DNA of 64,000 nucleotides from Paracidovorax wautersii (GCF_900113035.1 NZ_FONX01000022.1:1-64000), one strand, 5' to 3'; counted from the first letter of the stretch, positions 41,398 to 50,385 are shown. Notes: generated from the sequence alone by a model not told the origin. A program made the numbers and translations.

Positions 41398-41976
41398 TCA
41401 CACCGCCAGCAGATGCGTGCGGTAGTGGGCCATCTCGTCGATGGACTCGTGCACGTCGGCGAGCGCCGTGTGCCGCTGCGCCTTCTTGAAGGACGAATAG
41501 GCCTCGGGCTTCCAGCGCTTGGCCAGTTCCTTGAGCGTGCTCACGTCGATGTTGCGGTAGTGGAAGAAGGCTTCGAGCCGGGGCATGTAGCGCACCAGGA
41601 AGCGCCGGTCCTGGCCGATGCTGTTGCCGCACATGGGCGCCGAGCCCTTGGGCACGTAGCGCGCCAGGAACTCTATGATCTGCTGCTCGGCCTCGGCCTC
41701 GGTGATGGCCGAAGCCCGCACCTTGTCGATCAGGCCGCTGCGGCCATGCGTGCCCTTGTTCCAGGCATCCATGCCGTTGAGCAGTTCATCGGACTGGTGG
41801 ATGGCGAACACCGGGCCCTCCACGCGGGGCTCCAGGTTCGGGCCGGTCACCACGACGGCGATCTCCAGCAGGCGGTCGGTTTCGGGGTTCAGGCCCGTCA
41901 TTTCGCAATCGAGCCAGACCAGGTTCTGGTCGGACTTGGGCAAGGCAGGCACAGGGGTGGCAGCGGTTTCAGACAT
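41398..41976 (-). CDS. orn: Oligoribonuclease
   Basis: A 192-residue DEDDh exonuclease that finishes RNA decay by degrading 2- to 5-mers, including pGpG from cyclic di-GMP turnover. Motifs: [20 protein letters not shown] (Exo I, near 19-38), [18 protein letters not shown] (Exo II, Asp near 124), and [13 protein letters not shown] (Exo III with the His and Asp). The N-terminus has a short Ala/Pro-rich extension of about 15 residues. ATG 41976 starts that extension. It is divergent from the M48 peptidase gene, with starts 99 nt apart. Confidence 0.96.
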   Translation of the reverse strand: MSETAATPVPALPKSDQNLVWLDCEMTGLNPETDRLLEIAVVVTGPNLEPRVEGPVFAIHQSDELLNGMDAWNKGTHGRSGLIDKVRASAITEAEAEQQIIEFLARYVPKGSAPMCGNSIGQDRRFLVRYMPRLEAFFHYRNIDVSTLKELAKRWKPEAYSSFKKAQRHTALADVHESIDEMAHYRTHLLAV

Positions 41977-42074
41977 GCCCGCGATTGTCGCCGATGGGCA
42001 GGGCGCCCCGCACCGGCGCAGGCATTCCCACGCGGGCATCTGGCGCCATGGCAAAGCCCTACACTCCAGCGCTC

Positions 42075-43400
42075 ATGCCTCACTCTGCTTCCACTCCCCC
42101 CTTCTGGACACCGTCGGTGCTGCTGACGCTGGCGTTCGCCGCCCTGCTGCTGGCCGGCCTGGCGCTGCGCTTCTGGCTGGCCACGCGCCAGGTCCGCCAC
42201 GTGGCGCGCCACCGCAGCGCCGTGCCTGCCGCCTTCGCTGGCCGCATCCCGCTGGCCGCCCATCAGAAAGCGGCCGACTACACCATCGCCAAGACCCGCT
42301 TCGGCCTGCTGGAGATGGCGATCTCGGCCGCCGTCACGCTGGGCTGGACCCTGCTGGGCGGCCTGGACATGCTCAACCGCGCCCTGCTGGAATGGCTGGG
42401 CGGCGGCATGCTGCAGCAGCTGGCGCTGCTGGGCGCCTTCGCGCTGATCGGCGGACTGATCGACCTGCCGACCACGCTCTACAAGACCTTCGTCATCGAG
42501 CAGCGCTTCGGCTTCAACAAGATGACGCCGCGCCTGTGGCTGGGCGACCTGCTCAAGTCCACGCTGATGGGCGCGATCGTGGGGCTGCCCATCGCCGCGC
42601 TCATCCTGTGGCTGATGGGCTCGGCCGGCCCGGTGTGGTGGCTCTGGGCCTGGGCCGTCTGGATGGGCTTCAACCTGCTGCTGATGGTGATCTACCCGCT
42701 CTTCATCGCGCCGCTCTTCAACAAGTTCCAGCCGCTGCAGGACGAATCGCTCAAGGCCCGCGTGACGGCGCTGATGCAGCGCTGCGGCTTCGCCGCCAAA
42801 GGCCTGTTCGTGATGGACGGCAGCCGCCGCAGCGCCCATGCCAACGCCTACTTCACCGGCTTCGGCGCGGCCAAGCGCGTGGTGTTCTACGACACGCTGC
42901 TGCGCCAGCTGAGCTCCGGCGAGGTCGAGGCCGTGCTGGCCCACGAGCTGGGCCACTTCAAGCACCGCCACATCGTCAAGCGCATCGTGAGCCTGTTCGC
43001 GCTGAGCCTGGCGGGCTTCGCGCTGCTGGGCTGGCTGAGCACGCAGTTCTGGTTCTACACGGGCCTGGGCGTGGTGCCCAACCTGATGCTGCCGGGCCTG
43101 GCGCCCGCCGCGCCCAACGACGCGCTGGCGCTGCTGCTCTTCCTGCTCGCCGCGCCCGTCTTCACGGTGTTCATCTCGCCGCTCTTTGCGCAGATCTCGC
43201 GCCGCCATGAATTCGAGGCCGACGCCTATGCCATGGCGCAGGCCAGCGGCAGCGACCTGGCCGCCGCGCTGCTCAAGCTCTACGAAGACAACGCCTCCAC
43301 GCTCACGCCCGATCCGGTGTACGTGAAGTTCTACTACTCGCATCCGCCGGCCAGCGAACGCCTGGCCCGCATGCCCACCCCGAGCCCGATGCCGTCATGA
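42075..43400 (+). CDS. M48-family membrane metallopeptidase (Ste24-like)
   Basis: A 441-residue inner-membrane zinc protease. Five to seven hydrophobic helices surround the N-terminal M48 region (DLPTTLYKTFVIEQRFGFNK near 134-153, typical of Ste24/CAAX protease N-domains). The catalytic site VLAHELGHFKHRHI sits near 289-302, and the third zinc ligand Glu is in SRRHEFEADAYAM near 377. The C-terminal SHPPASERLARM is conserved. It probably takes part in membrane-protein quality control. The start could be ATG 42048 or ATG 42075; I use the latter because the former overlaps the expected leader. Its stop overlaps the phhB start by 4 nt (ATGA). Confidence 0.92.
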   Translation: MPHSASTPPFWTPSVLLTLAFAALLLAGLALRFWLATRQVRHVARHRSAVPAAFAGRIPLAAHQKAADYTIAKTRFGLLEMAISAAVTLGWTLLGGLDMLNRALLEWLGGGMLQQLALLGAFALIGGLIDLPTTLYKTFVIEQRFGFNKMTPRLWLGDLLKSTLMGAIVGLPIAALILWLMGSAGPVWWLWAWAVWMGFNLLLMVIYPLFIAPLFNKFQPLQDESLKARVTALMQRCGFAAKGLFVMDGSRRSAHANAYFTGFGAAKRVVFYDTLLRQLSSGEVEAVLAHELGHFKHRHIVKRIVSLFALSLAGFALLGWLSTQFWFYTGLGVVPNLMLPGLAPAAPNDALALLLFLLAAPVFTVFISPLFAQISRRHEFEADAYAMAQASGSDLAAALLKLYEDNASTLTPDPVYVKFYYSHPPASERLARMPTPSPMPS

Positions 43401-43741
43401 GCACTCCATCCATGTTCCCCCGCAAAGACTGGTCCCAGGAGCCCCGCCGGGCGCTGACGGCCACCGAAGTCGTCACCCGGCTGGCCGAGCTGAACGGCTG
43501 GGCGCTGAGCGGCGACGGCGCCGCCGTGGCCATCGAGAAGACCTACCGCTTCGCCAACTACCACGAGACCATGGCCTTCGTGAACGCGGTGGCCTTCATC
43601 GCCCACGCGCAGGACCACCACCCCGACCTGTCGGTGCACTACAACCGCTGCGTGGTGCGCCTGAACACGCACGACGTGGGCGGCATCTCGGCCACCGACA
43701 TCGACTGCGCGGCGCGTTTCGACGCCCTGCTGGCCGCATGA
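43397..43741 (+). CDS. phhB: 4a-hydroxytetrahydrobiopterin dehydratase
   Basis: A 114-residue pterin-4a-carbinolamine dehydratase, which regenerates tetrahydropterin after aromatic-amino-acid hydroxylation. The family core is intact: NGWALSGDGAAVAIEKTYRF, FVNAVAFIAHAQDHHPDLSV with the catalytic His-His pair near 72-73, and NRCVVRLNTHDVGGISATDI. It is translationally coupled to the M48 peptidase gene by an ATGA overlap at 43397-43400 and followed by rsgA after 30 nt. No phenylalanine hydroxylase gene is in view, so its partner lies elsewhere or it serves another pterin or molybdopterin step. Confidence 0.94.
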   Translation: MSTPSMFPRKDWSQEPRRALTATEVVTRLAELNGWALSGDGAAVAIEKTYRFANYHETMAFVNAVAFIAHAQDHHPDLSVHYNRCVVRLNTHDVGGISATDIDCAARFDALLAA

Positions 43742-43771
43742 CGCGCTCCGCCTCCTCGCCGCTGCGCTGCC

Positions 43772-44764
43772 ATGGCTGAGCGCAGCGCCCTGTACGAAGG
43801 CCTGGTGGTAGCCAGCCACGGCCGCCACTGCCTGGTCGAATCGCCCGACGGCAGCCGCCGCATCTGCCACCCGCGCGGCAAGAAGAGCCAGGCCGTGGTG
43901 GGCGACCGCGTGCTCTGGCAGGCGCCGCCGCCCGGCCAGGGCGAGGAAGGCACGATCGAGCGCGTGCAGGAGCGCCGCAACCTCTTCTACCGGCAGGACG
44001 AGATCCGCACCAAGTCCTTCGCGGCCAACCTCGACCAGGTGCTGATCCTGATCGCGGCCGAGCCGGTGTTCTCCGAAAGCCAGCTGGCGCGCGCGCTGAT
44101 CGCGGCCGAGGCCGAGCGCATCCAGCCGCTGATCGCACTCAACAAGAGCGATCTGGTCGAGCCCTTCGCCCGCGCCTGGGAGCGCCTGCTGCCCTACCGC
44201 CACATGGGCGGCGACGGCAGCGAGGGCGGCCACACCGCCAGCCACCATTACCGCGTGCTGCCGCTCTCGCTCTCCGAATCGGCCGAGGTGGACCGCCAGG
44301 CGCTGCTGGAGCTGCTGCGCGGCAAGACCACGCTGGTGCTCGGCCCCTCGGGTTCGGGCAAGAGCACGCTCATCAACCTGCTGGTGCCCGGCGCGACGGT
44401 GCTGACCGGCGAGATCTCGCAGGCGCTCAACTCCGGCAAGCACACCACCACGAGCACGACGCTCTACTGGGTGGACCCGCAGGAGCGCACCACCGCGCTC
44501 ATCGATTCGCCCGGCTTTCAGGAATTCGGCCTGCACCACATCGGCCCGGCCGATCTGCCGCGCCTGATGCCCGACATCGGCCTGCATGCGGAGCACTGCC
44601 GCTTCTACAACTGCACCCACCTGCACGAGCCGGGCTGCGCGGTGATGGAGCATGTGGACGGCCTGCAGGGCGAATCACGCACCGGCCCGGGCACCATCAG
44701 CGCCAGCCGCTACCAGATCTACGCCAACCTGTTCGCGGAACTGAGCGAGACGCGGCGCTGGTGA
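43772..44764 (+). CDS. rsgA: Ribosome small-subunit biogenesis GTPase RsgA
   Basis: A 330-residue circularly permuted GTPase that checks late 30S maturation. The N-terminal OB-fold (about 1-75) has GRHCLVE and VVGDRVLWQ. The permuted G motifs come in order G4 LNKSD (about 124), G1 GPSGSGKSTLIN (about 191), G3 DSPGFQEFG (about 245). A C-terminal zinc finger carries HAEHCRFYNCTHLHEPGC (about 272-289). ATG 43772 begins the conserved OB-fold. It is the third gene of an apparent M48-phhB-rsgA transcript; a dispersed two-hairpin repeat follows 33 nt after the stop and might serve as its 3' structure. Confidence 0.96.
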   Translation: MAERSALYEGLVVASHGRHCLVESPDGSRRICHPRGKKSQAVVGDRVLWQAPPPGQGEEGTIERVQERRNLFYRQDEIRTKSFAANLDQVLILIAAEPVFSESQLARALIAAEAERIQPLIALNKSDLVEPFARAWERLLPYRHMGGDGSEGGHTASHHYRVLPLSLSESAEVDRQALLELLRGKTTLVLGPSGSGKSTLINLLVPGATVLTGEISQALNSGKHTTTSTTLYWVDPQERTTALIDSPGFQEFGLHHIGPADLPRLMPDIGLHAEHCRFYNCTHLHEPGCAVMEHVDGLQGESRTGPGTISASRYQIYANLFAELSETRRW

Positions 44765-44797
44765 GTTCCGGCCCGGATCAGGGCCAAAACGGGCTGC

Positions 44798-44839
44798 AGC
44801 GCTTGAAGAACAAGCGCTGGCAGCTATAAAAACAATAGC
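44798..44839. repeat. Two-hairpin palindromic repeat, copy C (best-preserved)
   Basis: Hairpin 1 is AGCGCTTG (44798-44805) with CAAGCGCT (44811-44818), a perfect 8-bp stem. After the 4-nt spacer GGCA comes hairpin 2, GCTATAAAAACAATAGC, at 44823-44839. It lies between rsgA and the convergent CobD/CbiB-like gene, 3 nt beyond the latter's stop codon. This copy defines the element's layout. Confidence 0.8.
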
Positions 44840-44841
44840 AA

Positions 44842-45843
44842 TCAGCCCAGCAGGCGCGCGAAGGTCAGCAGCGCCAGCAGCAGCATCCACACCACCACCG
44901 AACGCCAGACCAGGCCCACCACGCTGCGCAGATGCCCGATCTCGGGCGTTCGGCCGGGCGTGCTGTCGCTGTCGGCATCGGCCTCTACGGCGTCGATCAC
45001 CGCCGGGTCGATCGCGGCAACCTGCGGGTCGATGCGCGTGCGCAGGGCCTCGCCGCCCAGCCGCACGTTGATGGCGCCGGCCGTGGCCGCCAGCACCACG
45101 CCGTCGTTGTCGTTGGGAAAGCGCTGTGCGTGGAAGCGCCAGCCGTCGATGGCCTCCTCGAAGCTGCCCACCACGGCGAAGCTCAGGGCCGTGAGGCGCG
45201 CGGGCAGCCAGTCGATCGCCGTCCAGGCCCGGTCGGCGGCATGCAGCAGCGCCGCGCTGGGTGGGTGGTCGGAGATGCGCAGGGCCTGCTCCTTCCAGTG
45301 GCGCGCCACGAATTCGGCCATGCGGTAGAGCACCGCGCCGGCCGGCCCCAGGCCCAGCGCCGCCAGCAGCGAGAAACAGGCCAGCACGCCGAAGACATGG
45401 CGGTGCGCGGCGATCACCGAATACTCGATGACGTGGCGCACGATCTCGCTGCGCGGCAGATCGCGCGCATCGACCTGCTGCCACGCGGCCAGCTGCGCCC
45501 GCGCCCGGTTCTCGTCGCCCTCTTCCAGCGCGTCGCGGATGCCGGTGAAGTGGTGGCTGAACTGGCGAAAGCCCAGCGTGAGGTAGAGCACCGCCACGTT
45601 CCAGACCATGGCCACCGGCCAGCCGATCCAGTGCAGCAGCAGCCAATGCACCAGCAGCGCGAGGAAGGTGGGCACCAGCACCGCGAGGCTCCAGGCGGCC
45701 CAGCCCTGCGCGGCGCTGCCGGCGTCGAAATTGCGCCGCACCGACAGCGCCCAGGCGCGCACGCCCGCATGGGCGGGATGGGTGCGCGCCAACGGGCGGG
45801 CCTGCTCGATCAGCAAGGCGAACAAGATGGCGAAGAAGCTCAT
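44842..45843 (-). CDS. CobD/CbiB-family membrane protein
   Basis: A 333-residue polytopic inner-membrane protein. The N-terminus MSFFAILFALLIEQARPL and the body with SEIVRHVIEYSVIAAHRHVF, SFEEAIDGWRFHAQRFPNDN and GAINVRLGG match the CobD/CbiB-like family annotated widely in betaproteobacteria, related to adenosylcobinamide-phosphate synthase and to AmpE-like proteins. There is no cobalamin cluster around it, so a real role in B12 synthesis is doubtful; treat it as a family name only. Hydrophobic segments lie near 1-15, 50-90, 155-175 and at the C-terminus. ATG 45843 opens the family N-terminus. Confidence 0.82.
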   Translation of the reverse strand: MSFFAILFALLIEQARPLARTHPAHAGVRAWALSVRRNFDAGSAAQGWAAWSLAVLVPTFLALLVHWLLLHWIGWPVAMVWNVAVLYLTLGFRQFSHHFTGIRDALEEGDENRARAQLAAWQQVDARDLPRSEIVRHVIEYSVIAAHRHVFGVLACFSLLAALGLGPAGAVLYRMAEFVARHWKEQALRISDHPPSAALLHAADRAWTAIDWLPARLTALSFAVVGSFEEAIDGWRFHAQRFPNDNDGVVLAATAGAINVRLGGEALRTRIDPQVAAIDPAVIDAVEADADSDSTPGRTPEIGHLRSVVGLVWRSVVVWMLLLALLTFARLLG

Positions 45844-45935
45844 GGAGGCCAATGATAGCGAGGCCCCTTTTCCGCACCGCTCCGGGCCCGCGTGAGCGGC
45901 CACGGCAGGCCGCAGCCCGGCTGCCGAGCGCCGCG

Positions 45936-46757
45936 TCAGGCCAGGAGGAAGCGGTAGAAATTGCGCAGCATGCCGGCGGTAGCGCCCCAGATGTAGCGCT
46001 CCTTCGCGCCGTCGGCATAGGGCATGGCGAACCATTCGCGCTCCAGCCCCTGCCAGGCCATGCGCTGGCGGCGGTGGTGCGCGGGGTCGAGCAAGAAGTC
46101 GAGCGGCACCTCGAACACGTCGGCCACTTCATAAGGGTTGGGCCGCAGCACGCAATCGGGCTGCACCAGCGCGACCACCGGCGTGATGATGAAGGCGCTG
46201 CCCGTCACATAGGTGGGCAGGGAGCCGAGCACCTCGACGAAGCGGGCTTCGAGGCCGACCTCTTCCCAGGCCTCGCGCAGGGCCGTGGCAGCGGGGTCGG
46301 CATCTTCGGGATCGGCCCGCCCGCCGGGAAAAGCGACCTGGCCGGAATGCTGCGACAGGTGCGCCGTGCGCTCGGTGAGCAGCACCGTGGGCCGCTCGCG
46401 CAGCACGATGGGCACCAGCACGGCGGCGTGCGAGGGCGCGCGGTCGGTGAAGGCGCGCTCAAGCACCACCTCGGGCTCCCAGTGCGGCGCATGCGCGAAG
46501 CGCTGGCGCAGCGCCTCGGGCGTCTGCGCGGCGCGCGGCACGGCCGGCAGGTGCGCATCCACGCCGGAGACGGGCACCGTGCGCGGGTCGAACGTCGGCA
46601 GACGGGCCGCGGGCGGGATGACGGAAGAGACTGGCACCACGGGCGGCTGCGCGGAAGGCGCAATGGGCACGGCGGGCGCGATGGCCGAGGTGGGCGCGGA
46701 AGGTGCGCCATCGGCGGGCGCCGGAACGGGAGGCACGGCGGAAGGCGGCAAGGTCAT
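45936..46757 (-). CDS. CoA pyrophosphatase-type Nudix hydrolase (NudL-like)
   Basis: A 273-residue Nudix enzyme predicted to hydrolyse coenzyme A or other dinucleotide pyrophosphates. The CoAse motif LLTERTAHLSQHSGQVAFPGG (near 126-146; 21 residues, so read as LLTERTAHLSQHSGQ then VAFPGG) is followed by the Nudix box with ALREAWEEVGLE. The N-terminus has an unusual Ala/Pro/Val-rich stretch of about 50 residues before the fold, not part of the usual enzyme; a later start would remove part of it, but no good ATG lies inside. It follows the rplS terminator on the same strand, 17 nt beyond it. No signal peptide. Confidence 0.87.
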   Translation of the reverse strand: MTLPPSAVPPVPAPADGAPSAPTSAIAPAVPIAPSAQPPVVPVSSVIPPAARLPTFDPRTVPVSGVDAHLPAVPRAAQTPEALRQRFAHAPHWEPEVVLERAFTDRAPSHAAVLVPIVLRERPTVLLTERTAHLSQHSGQVAFPGGRADPEDADPAATALREAWEEVGLEARFVEVLGSLPTYVTGSAFIITPVVALVQPDCVLRPNPYEVADVFEVPLDFLLDPAHHRRQRMAWQGLEREWFAMPYADGAKERYIWGATAGMLRNFYRFLLA

Positions 46758-46773
46758 GCGGCGGGCACCCAAG

Positions 46774-46804
46774 AAAAAGCCGCTACGGCTTGCGCGGTAG
46801 CGGC
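46774..46804 (-). terminator. Terminator at the end of the rpsP-rimM-trmD-rplS operon
   Basis: On the minus strand GCCGCTAC pairs with GTAGCGGC (46804-46779), followed by a T-rich run. It lies about 56 nt past the rplS stop codon and just ahead of the CoA pyrophosphatase start. Confidence 0.85.
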
Positions 46805-46860
46805 GGGAGGCCAGGATTCTGGCGCAGGCCTGGACGGAAGATGCCAGGCCTGGAGGCGCA

Positions 46861-47244
46861 TCAAGCGGCTGCTGCGGCCTTGTTGACGCGCGAAGGCAGC
46901 TTTTCCTTGATACGTGCCGACTTGCCGCTGCGGTCACGCAGGTAGTACAGCTTGGCACGGCGCACATCGCCGCGGCGCTTGACTTCGATGCTGGCGATCA
47001 GCGGGCTGTAGGTCTGGAACGTACGTTCCACGCCTTCGCCGCTGGAGATCTTGCGCACGGTGAAGCCGCTGTTGAGGCCACGGTTGCGCTTGGCGATCAC
47101 CACGCCTTCGTAGGCCTGAACGCGCTTGCGGGTACCTTCCACCACGTTCACGTTGACGATCACGGTGTCGCCAGGTGCGAATTCGGGGATGGTCTTGTTC
47201 AAGCGGGCGATTTCTTCCTGCTCGAGGGTCTGGATCAGATTCAT
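46861..47244 (-). CDS. rplS: 50S ribosomal protein L19 (bL19)
   Basis: A 127-residue ribosomal protein at the 30S-50S interface. Landmarks: [20 protein letters not shown] (residues about 22-41), [20 protein letters not shown] and [21 protein letters not shown]. It is the last gene of the classic rpsP-rimM-trmD-rplS operon, followed by an intrinsic terminator. The C-terminal tail ([19 protein letters not shown]) is slightly extended with Ala residues. ATG 47244 is preceded by GGAAG at good spacing. Confidence 0.98.
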   Translation of the reverse strand: MNLIQTLEQEEIARLNKTIPEFAPGDTVIVNVNVVEGTRKRVQAYEGVVIAKRNRGLNSGFTVRKISSGEGVERTFQTYSPLIASIEVKRRGDVRRAKLYYLRDRSGKSARIKEKLPSRVNKAAAAA

Positions 47245-47364
47245 GGTTACTTCCTACCGATCATGTCCGCGCCAGAAATTGGCATGGGCGCCCGGATTGG
47301 CGCCTCAAATGCTGCACACGGCATGTGGAAGCAGCGGCCGGCCAGAGGATCGAAGAGCCCAGGA

Positions 47365-48138
47365 TTATAGCAAGTCGCCCAGCCGGGAGACAACCGCTTC
47401 GTCGGCGCGGCTCAGCAGGCCCTGCGCGCGGGCGGCTTCGATCAGGTCCGGGCGGTGGCGCGCGGTGAGCGCCAGTCGCTGGTCGCGGCGCCAGCGCTCG
47501 ATCTGCGCATGGTGGCCCGAGAGCAGCGGCGCGGGCACGGCGCGGCCGGCCCACTCCTCGGGGCGGGTGTAGTGGGGGCAGTCCAGCAGGCCGTCGAGCG
47601 CGGGGTTGAAGCTGTCGAGCTGGTGGCTGCCCTCGTCGTTCAGCACGCCGGGCTGCAGGCGGGCCACGGCGTCGATCAGCGCCATGGCCGGAATCTCGCC
47701 GCCCGAAAGCACGAAGTCGCCCAGGCTCAGCTGCACATCGACATGCGCGTCGATGAAGCGCTGGTCGATGCCTTCATAGCGCCCGCAGAGCAGGATCGCG
47801 CCCGGCCCGGCCGACCAGCCAGCCACGCCGGCATGGTTGAGCGCCTGCCCGATGGGCGAAAACAGCACCACGGGCACGCTCGCGCCTTCGGGCGCGGCCA
47901 ATGCACGGTCGGCGCGGATGGCGTTCAGGCAGCGCTCCAGCGGCTCGGCCATCATCACCATGCCCGGGCCGCCGCCGAAGGGGCGGTCATCGACGCGGCG
48001 GTAGTTGCCCTCGGCATGGTCGCGCGGGTTCCAGAGGCGCACGTCCACCTGGCCGCCGGCATAGGCGCGCCGGGTCACGCCGCTCACGAGGAACGGCGCG
48101 AACATCTCGGGAAACAGGGTGATGACGTCGAAGCGCAT
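47365..48138 (-). CDS. trmD: tRNA (guanine-N1)-methyltransferase
   Basis: A 257-residue SPOUT methyltransferase that makes m1G37 in tRNAs reading CUN, CCN and CGG codons, preventing frameshifts. Seen are [20 protein letters not shown] at the start, [20 protein letters not shown], the trefoil-knot cofactor loop [13 protein letters not shown] near 130-142 and [15 protein letters not shown] near 155. ATG 48138 begins the family's invariant N-terminus. Third gene of the rpsP operon, 32 nt downstream of rimM; the 120 nt to rplS contain no terminator. Confidence 0.97.
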   Translation of the reverse strand: MRFDVITLFPEMFAPFLVSGVTRRAYAGGQVDVRLWNPRDHAEGNYRRVDDRPFGGGPGMVMMAEPLERCLNAIRADRALAAPEGASVPVVLFSPIGQALNHAGVAGWSAGPGAILLCGRYEGIDQRFIDAHVDVQLSLGDFVLSGGEIPAMALIDAVARLQPGVLNDEGSHQLDSFNPALDGLLDCPHYTRPEEWAGRAVPAPLLSGHHAQIERWRRDQRLALTARHRPDLIEAARAQGLLSRADEAVVSRLGDLL

Positions 48139-48170
48139 GGTCTGCGGCGCGGCTCGCGCGGCGAGGAGCG

Positions 48171-48743
48171 TCAGTAGTCCGGCTGCCAGTCCACGAGGAT
48201 GCGGCGCTCGGCCAGCTTGACCTCATCGACAAAGGCCGACACGAAGGGAATCATGCGCTCGAGCGTCTTGCCTTCTTGCTCGTAGGCCAGCACCAGCGTG
48301 GTCTGCGGCCCGGTGGCCAACAGGTCGCGCACCGTGCCCAGCGCCACGCCCTCGCGGTTCACCACCTCCAGGCCGATGAGATCGACCCAGTAGAACTCGC
48401 CCTCCTGCGCCGCGGGAAAGCTCGAGCGCGACACGAAGATGCGCGCGCCGCGCAGGGCCTCGGCCGCATCGCGGTCGTCCACGCCCTCGGCCATGGCGAC
48501 GATGGAATCGGAATGCTCGCGCGACTGGCGCACGGCCAGCGACACGGTGCCGCTGAAGAAGCTCTTGGCGCCCTTTTCGGCCGGCAGCAGGAACCAGTGC
48601 TTGGCCGACAGCAGGGCCTCGGGCGAGGCGCTGTAGGGCAGCACCTTGAACCAGCCCTTCACCCCCCAGGCATCGGCAATGCGGCCGACTTCCACCGCAT
48701 CGGCGGGCAGGTCTGCGGGCTCTAGAACGGGCAGCTTGGACAT
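48171..48743 (-). CDS. rimM: Ribosome maturation factor RimM
   Basis: A 190-residue protein that binds S19 and helps assemble the 30S head. The N-terminal beta-barrel has [20 protein letters not shown] (about 17-36); the C-terminal PRC-barrel has [20 protein letters not shown] (about 117-136) and [23 protein letters not shown] 48743. An insertion after about residue 45 ([17 protein letters not shown]) is usual in betaproteobacteria. It follows rpsP after a 113-nt gap holding an attenuator-like terminator. Confidence 0.96.
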   Translation of the reverse strand: MSKLPVLEPADLPADAVEVGRIADAWGVKGWFKVLPYSASPEALLSAKHWFLLPAEKGAKSFFSGTVSLAVRQSREHSDSIVAMAEGVDDRDAAEALRGARIFVSRSSFPAAQEGEFYWVDLIGLEVVNREGVALGTVRDLLATGPQTTLVLAYEQEGKTLERMIPFVSAFVDEVKLAERRILVDWQPDY

Positions 48744-48792
48744 GGCGGGCTCAGTGCAGGAAAGGAGGAAAGGACAAAGAAGACAGGCAAAG

Positions 48793-48835
48793 AAAAAGGG
48801 CGGGGCCCGTCAGCAGAACCAACGGAGCCCGCCCC
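48793..48835 (-). terminator. Internal terminator/attenuator between rpsP and rimM
   Basis: On the minus strand GGGGCGGGCTCCGT pairs imperfectly with ACGGGCCCCGCCC, followed by TTTTTCTTT. Its place inside the operon should lower transcription of rimM-trmD relative to rpsP. Confidence 0.75.
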
Positions 48836-48856
48836 TAGCAGCGGAATACGCAGCGA

Positions 48857-49111
48857 TCAGGCAGCTTGCTTGGCAGCAGCTTGCTTGATCAGGCGGTCCA
48901 CGGTGGGAGATGCCTGGGCGCCCACGCTCTTCCAGTACGTCAGACGGTCTTGCGCAATGCGCAGGCCTTCTTCGCTTTCCTTGGCCGTGGGGTTGTAGAA
49001 ACCCAGGCGTTCGATGAAGCGGCCGTCGCGACGAACGCGCTTGTCGGCAACGACGATGTTGAAGAACGGACGGCCTTTGGAACCGCCGCGGGAGAGCCGA
49101 ATCACGACCAT
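48857..49111 (-). CDS. rpsP: 30S ribosomal protein S16 (bS16)
   Basis: An 84-residue ribosomal protein. The N-terminus [20 protein letters not shown] is nearly invariant, followed by [20 protein letters not shown] and [20 protein letters not shown]. First gene of the rpsP-rimM-trmD-rplS operon. ATG 49111. A terminator-like hairpin 21 nt after its stop codon should make it more abundant than the downstream modification enzymes, as is known for this operon in E. coli. Confidence 0.98.
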   Translation of the reverse strand: MVVIRLSRGGSKGRPFFNIVVADKRVRRDGRFIERLGFYNPTAKESEEGLRIAQDRLTYWKSVGAQASPTVDRLIKQAAAKQAA

Positions 49112-49238
49112 AATGAATCCTTCGGGTGGTGCAGCCCCTACGAGGGCTGCAGAAAGTTTTGCTGCGTTTGAGACACGCGACATGGCCACCCGGCCAGCGA
49201 CACGCTGCAAAGTCCGCGATTATATCCACATCTTGCCA

Positions 49239-49784
49239 ATGCCCCTCATCCGCCCGAGCCGCGACGAAGACATCGCCGCCATTGCCGCCATCTACGCCCA
49301 CCACGTCCTGCACGGCACGGGCACCTTCGAGACCACCCCGCCGACCGAAGCCGACATGGCTGCGCGCCGTGCCGACGTGCTGGGCCGCGGCCTGCCCTAC
49401 CTGGTGGCGGAGCAGGACGGCCAGGTGCTGGGCTTCGCCTACTGCAACTGGTTCAAGCCGCGCCCGGCCTACCGCTTCTCGGCCGAGGACTCCATCTACG
49501 TGGCCGACGCGGCACGCGGCATGGGCCTGGGTAGCCAGCTGCTGGGCGCGCTCTGCGACGCCGCCGAAAGCGCCGGCGTGCGCAAGCTGCTGGCGGTGAT
49601 CGGCGATTCGGCCAACCAGGGCTCGATCGGCGTGCACCGCTCGGCGGGTTTCACGCAGATCGGCGTGATGCGTTCGGTGGGCTGGAAGTTCGGCGCCTGG
49701 CGCGACGTGGTGCTGATGGAAAAGCCGCTGGGCGATGGCGACGCCACCCCGCCCGAGCCCGTCGGCAGCGAAGCCGCCGTCTGA
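49239..49784 (+). CDS. GNAT N-acetyltransferase, phosphinothricin-acetyltransferase-like
   Basis: A 181-residue acetyl-CoA-dependent N-acetyltransferase. The acetyl-CoA site is SIYVADAARGMGLGSQLLGA (near residues 87-106, pattern R-G-x-G-x-G); the N-terminus IRPSRDEDIAAIAAIYAHHV, FCYCNWFKPRPAYRFSAEDS-like substrate region and VGWKFGAWRDVVLMEKPL are those of the PAT/YwnH branch that acetylates phosphinothricin or methionine sulfoximine-type amino acids. The natural substrate is unknown. ATG 49239. It is divergent from rpsP. The gene downstream starts 34 nt later and may be co-transcribed. Confidence 0.87.
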   Translation: MPLIRPSRDEDIAAIAAIYAHHVLHGTGTFETTPPTEADMAARRADVLGRGLPYLVAEQDGQVLGFAYCNWFKPRPAYRFSAEDSIYVADAARGMGLGSQLLGALCDAAESAGVRKLLAVIGDSANQGSIGVHRSAGFTQIGVMRSVGWKFGAWRDVVLMEKPLGDGDATPPEPVGSEAAV

Positions 49785-49818
49785 CCGGCAAGCCCAACTA
49801 CCCGGCCGCCCCCGCACC

Positions 49819-50265
49819 ATGAAAAGCAAGACCGTCGCCGCCTGGCTGGCCTTCGCGGGCGGGCCGCTCGGGCTGCACCGCTTCTATCTGCACGGCCTGG
49901 GCGACTGGCTGGGCTGGCTGCTGCCGATCCCCACGGCTCTCGGCGTGTACGGCATCCAGCGGGTGCAGGCGCTGGGCCAGGACGATCACCTGAGCTGGGT
50001 GCTGATCCCGCTGCTGGGCTTCACCATCGCGGGCTGCGCGCTCTGCGCCATCGTCTATGGGCTGATGTCGCCGGAGAAGTGGAACGCCCGCCACAACCCC
50101 ACATCGGCGGCCGATGCGGCGCCCGGGCGCACGCAGTGGTTCACCATCTTCGCCGTCGCGCTGGCGCTGCTCGTGGGCACGGCCGTGCTGATGGCCAGCC
50201 TGGCGTTCAGCTTCCAGCGCTACTTCGAATACCAGGTCGAGGAAGCCCGCAAGATTTCGCAGTAG
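49819..50265 (+). CDS. Small TM2-like membrane protein
   Basis: A 148-residue inner-membrane protein with about four hydrophobic segments. The N-terminal part KTVAAWLAFAGGPLGLHRFY with LHGLGDW (residues 4-30) is the TM2-domain pattern of a helix, GxxGxHRFYLG-like turn, and second helix. The rest (LIPLLGFTIAGCALCAIVYG, then FTIFAVALALLVGTAVLMAS) adds further helices. Function unknown. ATG 49819 begins the TM2 region. It is convergent with the phosphate transporter gene. Confidence 0.75.
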   Translation: MKSKTVAAWLAFAGGPLGLHRFYLHGLGDWLGWLLPIPTALGVYGIQRVQALGQDDHLSWVLIPLLGFTIAGCALCAIVYGLMSPEKWNARHNPTSAADAAPGRTQWFTIFAVALALLVGTAVLMASLAFSFQRYFEYQVEEARKISQ

Positions 50266-50385
50266 CCGCAGCCGGGTTCAAGGCTTTCAGGCGGCGGGCG
50301 CTTGCAGGCCGGGCGCAGGCCGCTATGAAAAACGGAGCAACCCGGGGCAGCCGCCCCGCCCCGCCCCGCCCGGCGATCAGCCCCC

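Noticed and set aside
44842-45843. A cobalamin biosynthesis gene cluster
   Set aside because: Only a single CobD/CbiB-like frame is present; no other cob or cbi gene flanks it, so a B12 role is not supported.
50328-50344. GCTATGAAAAACGGAGC as a ninth repeat copy
   Set aside because: Only one arm fits and pairing is poor; no hairpin 1 is present.
50349-50372. CCCCG short tandem repeats between the TM2-like and pit genes
   Set aside because: Only about four imperfect units in a convergent intergenic gap with no likely effect on expression; ordinary GC-rich slippage.
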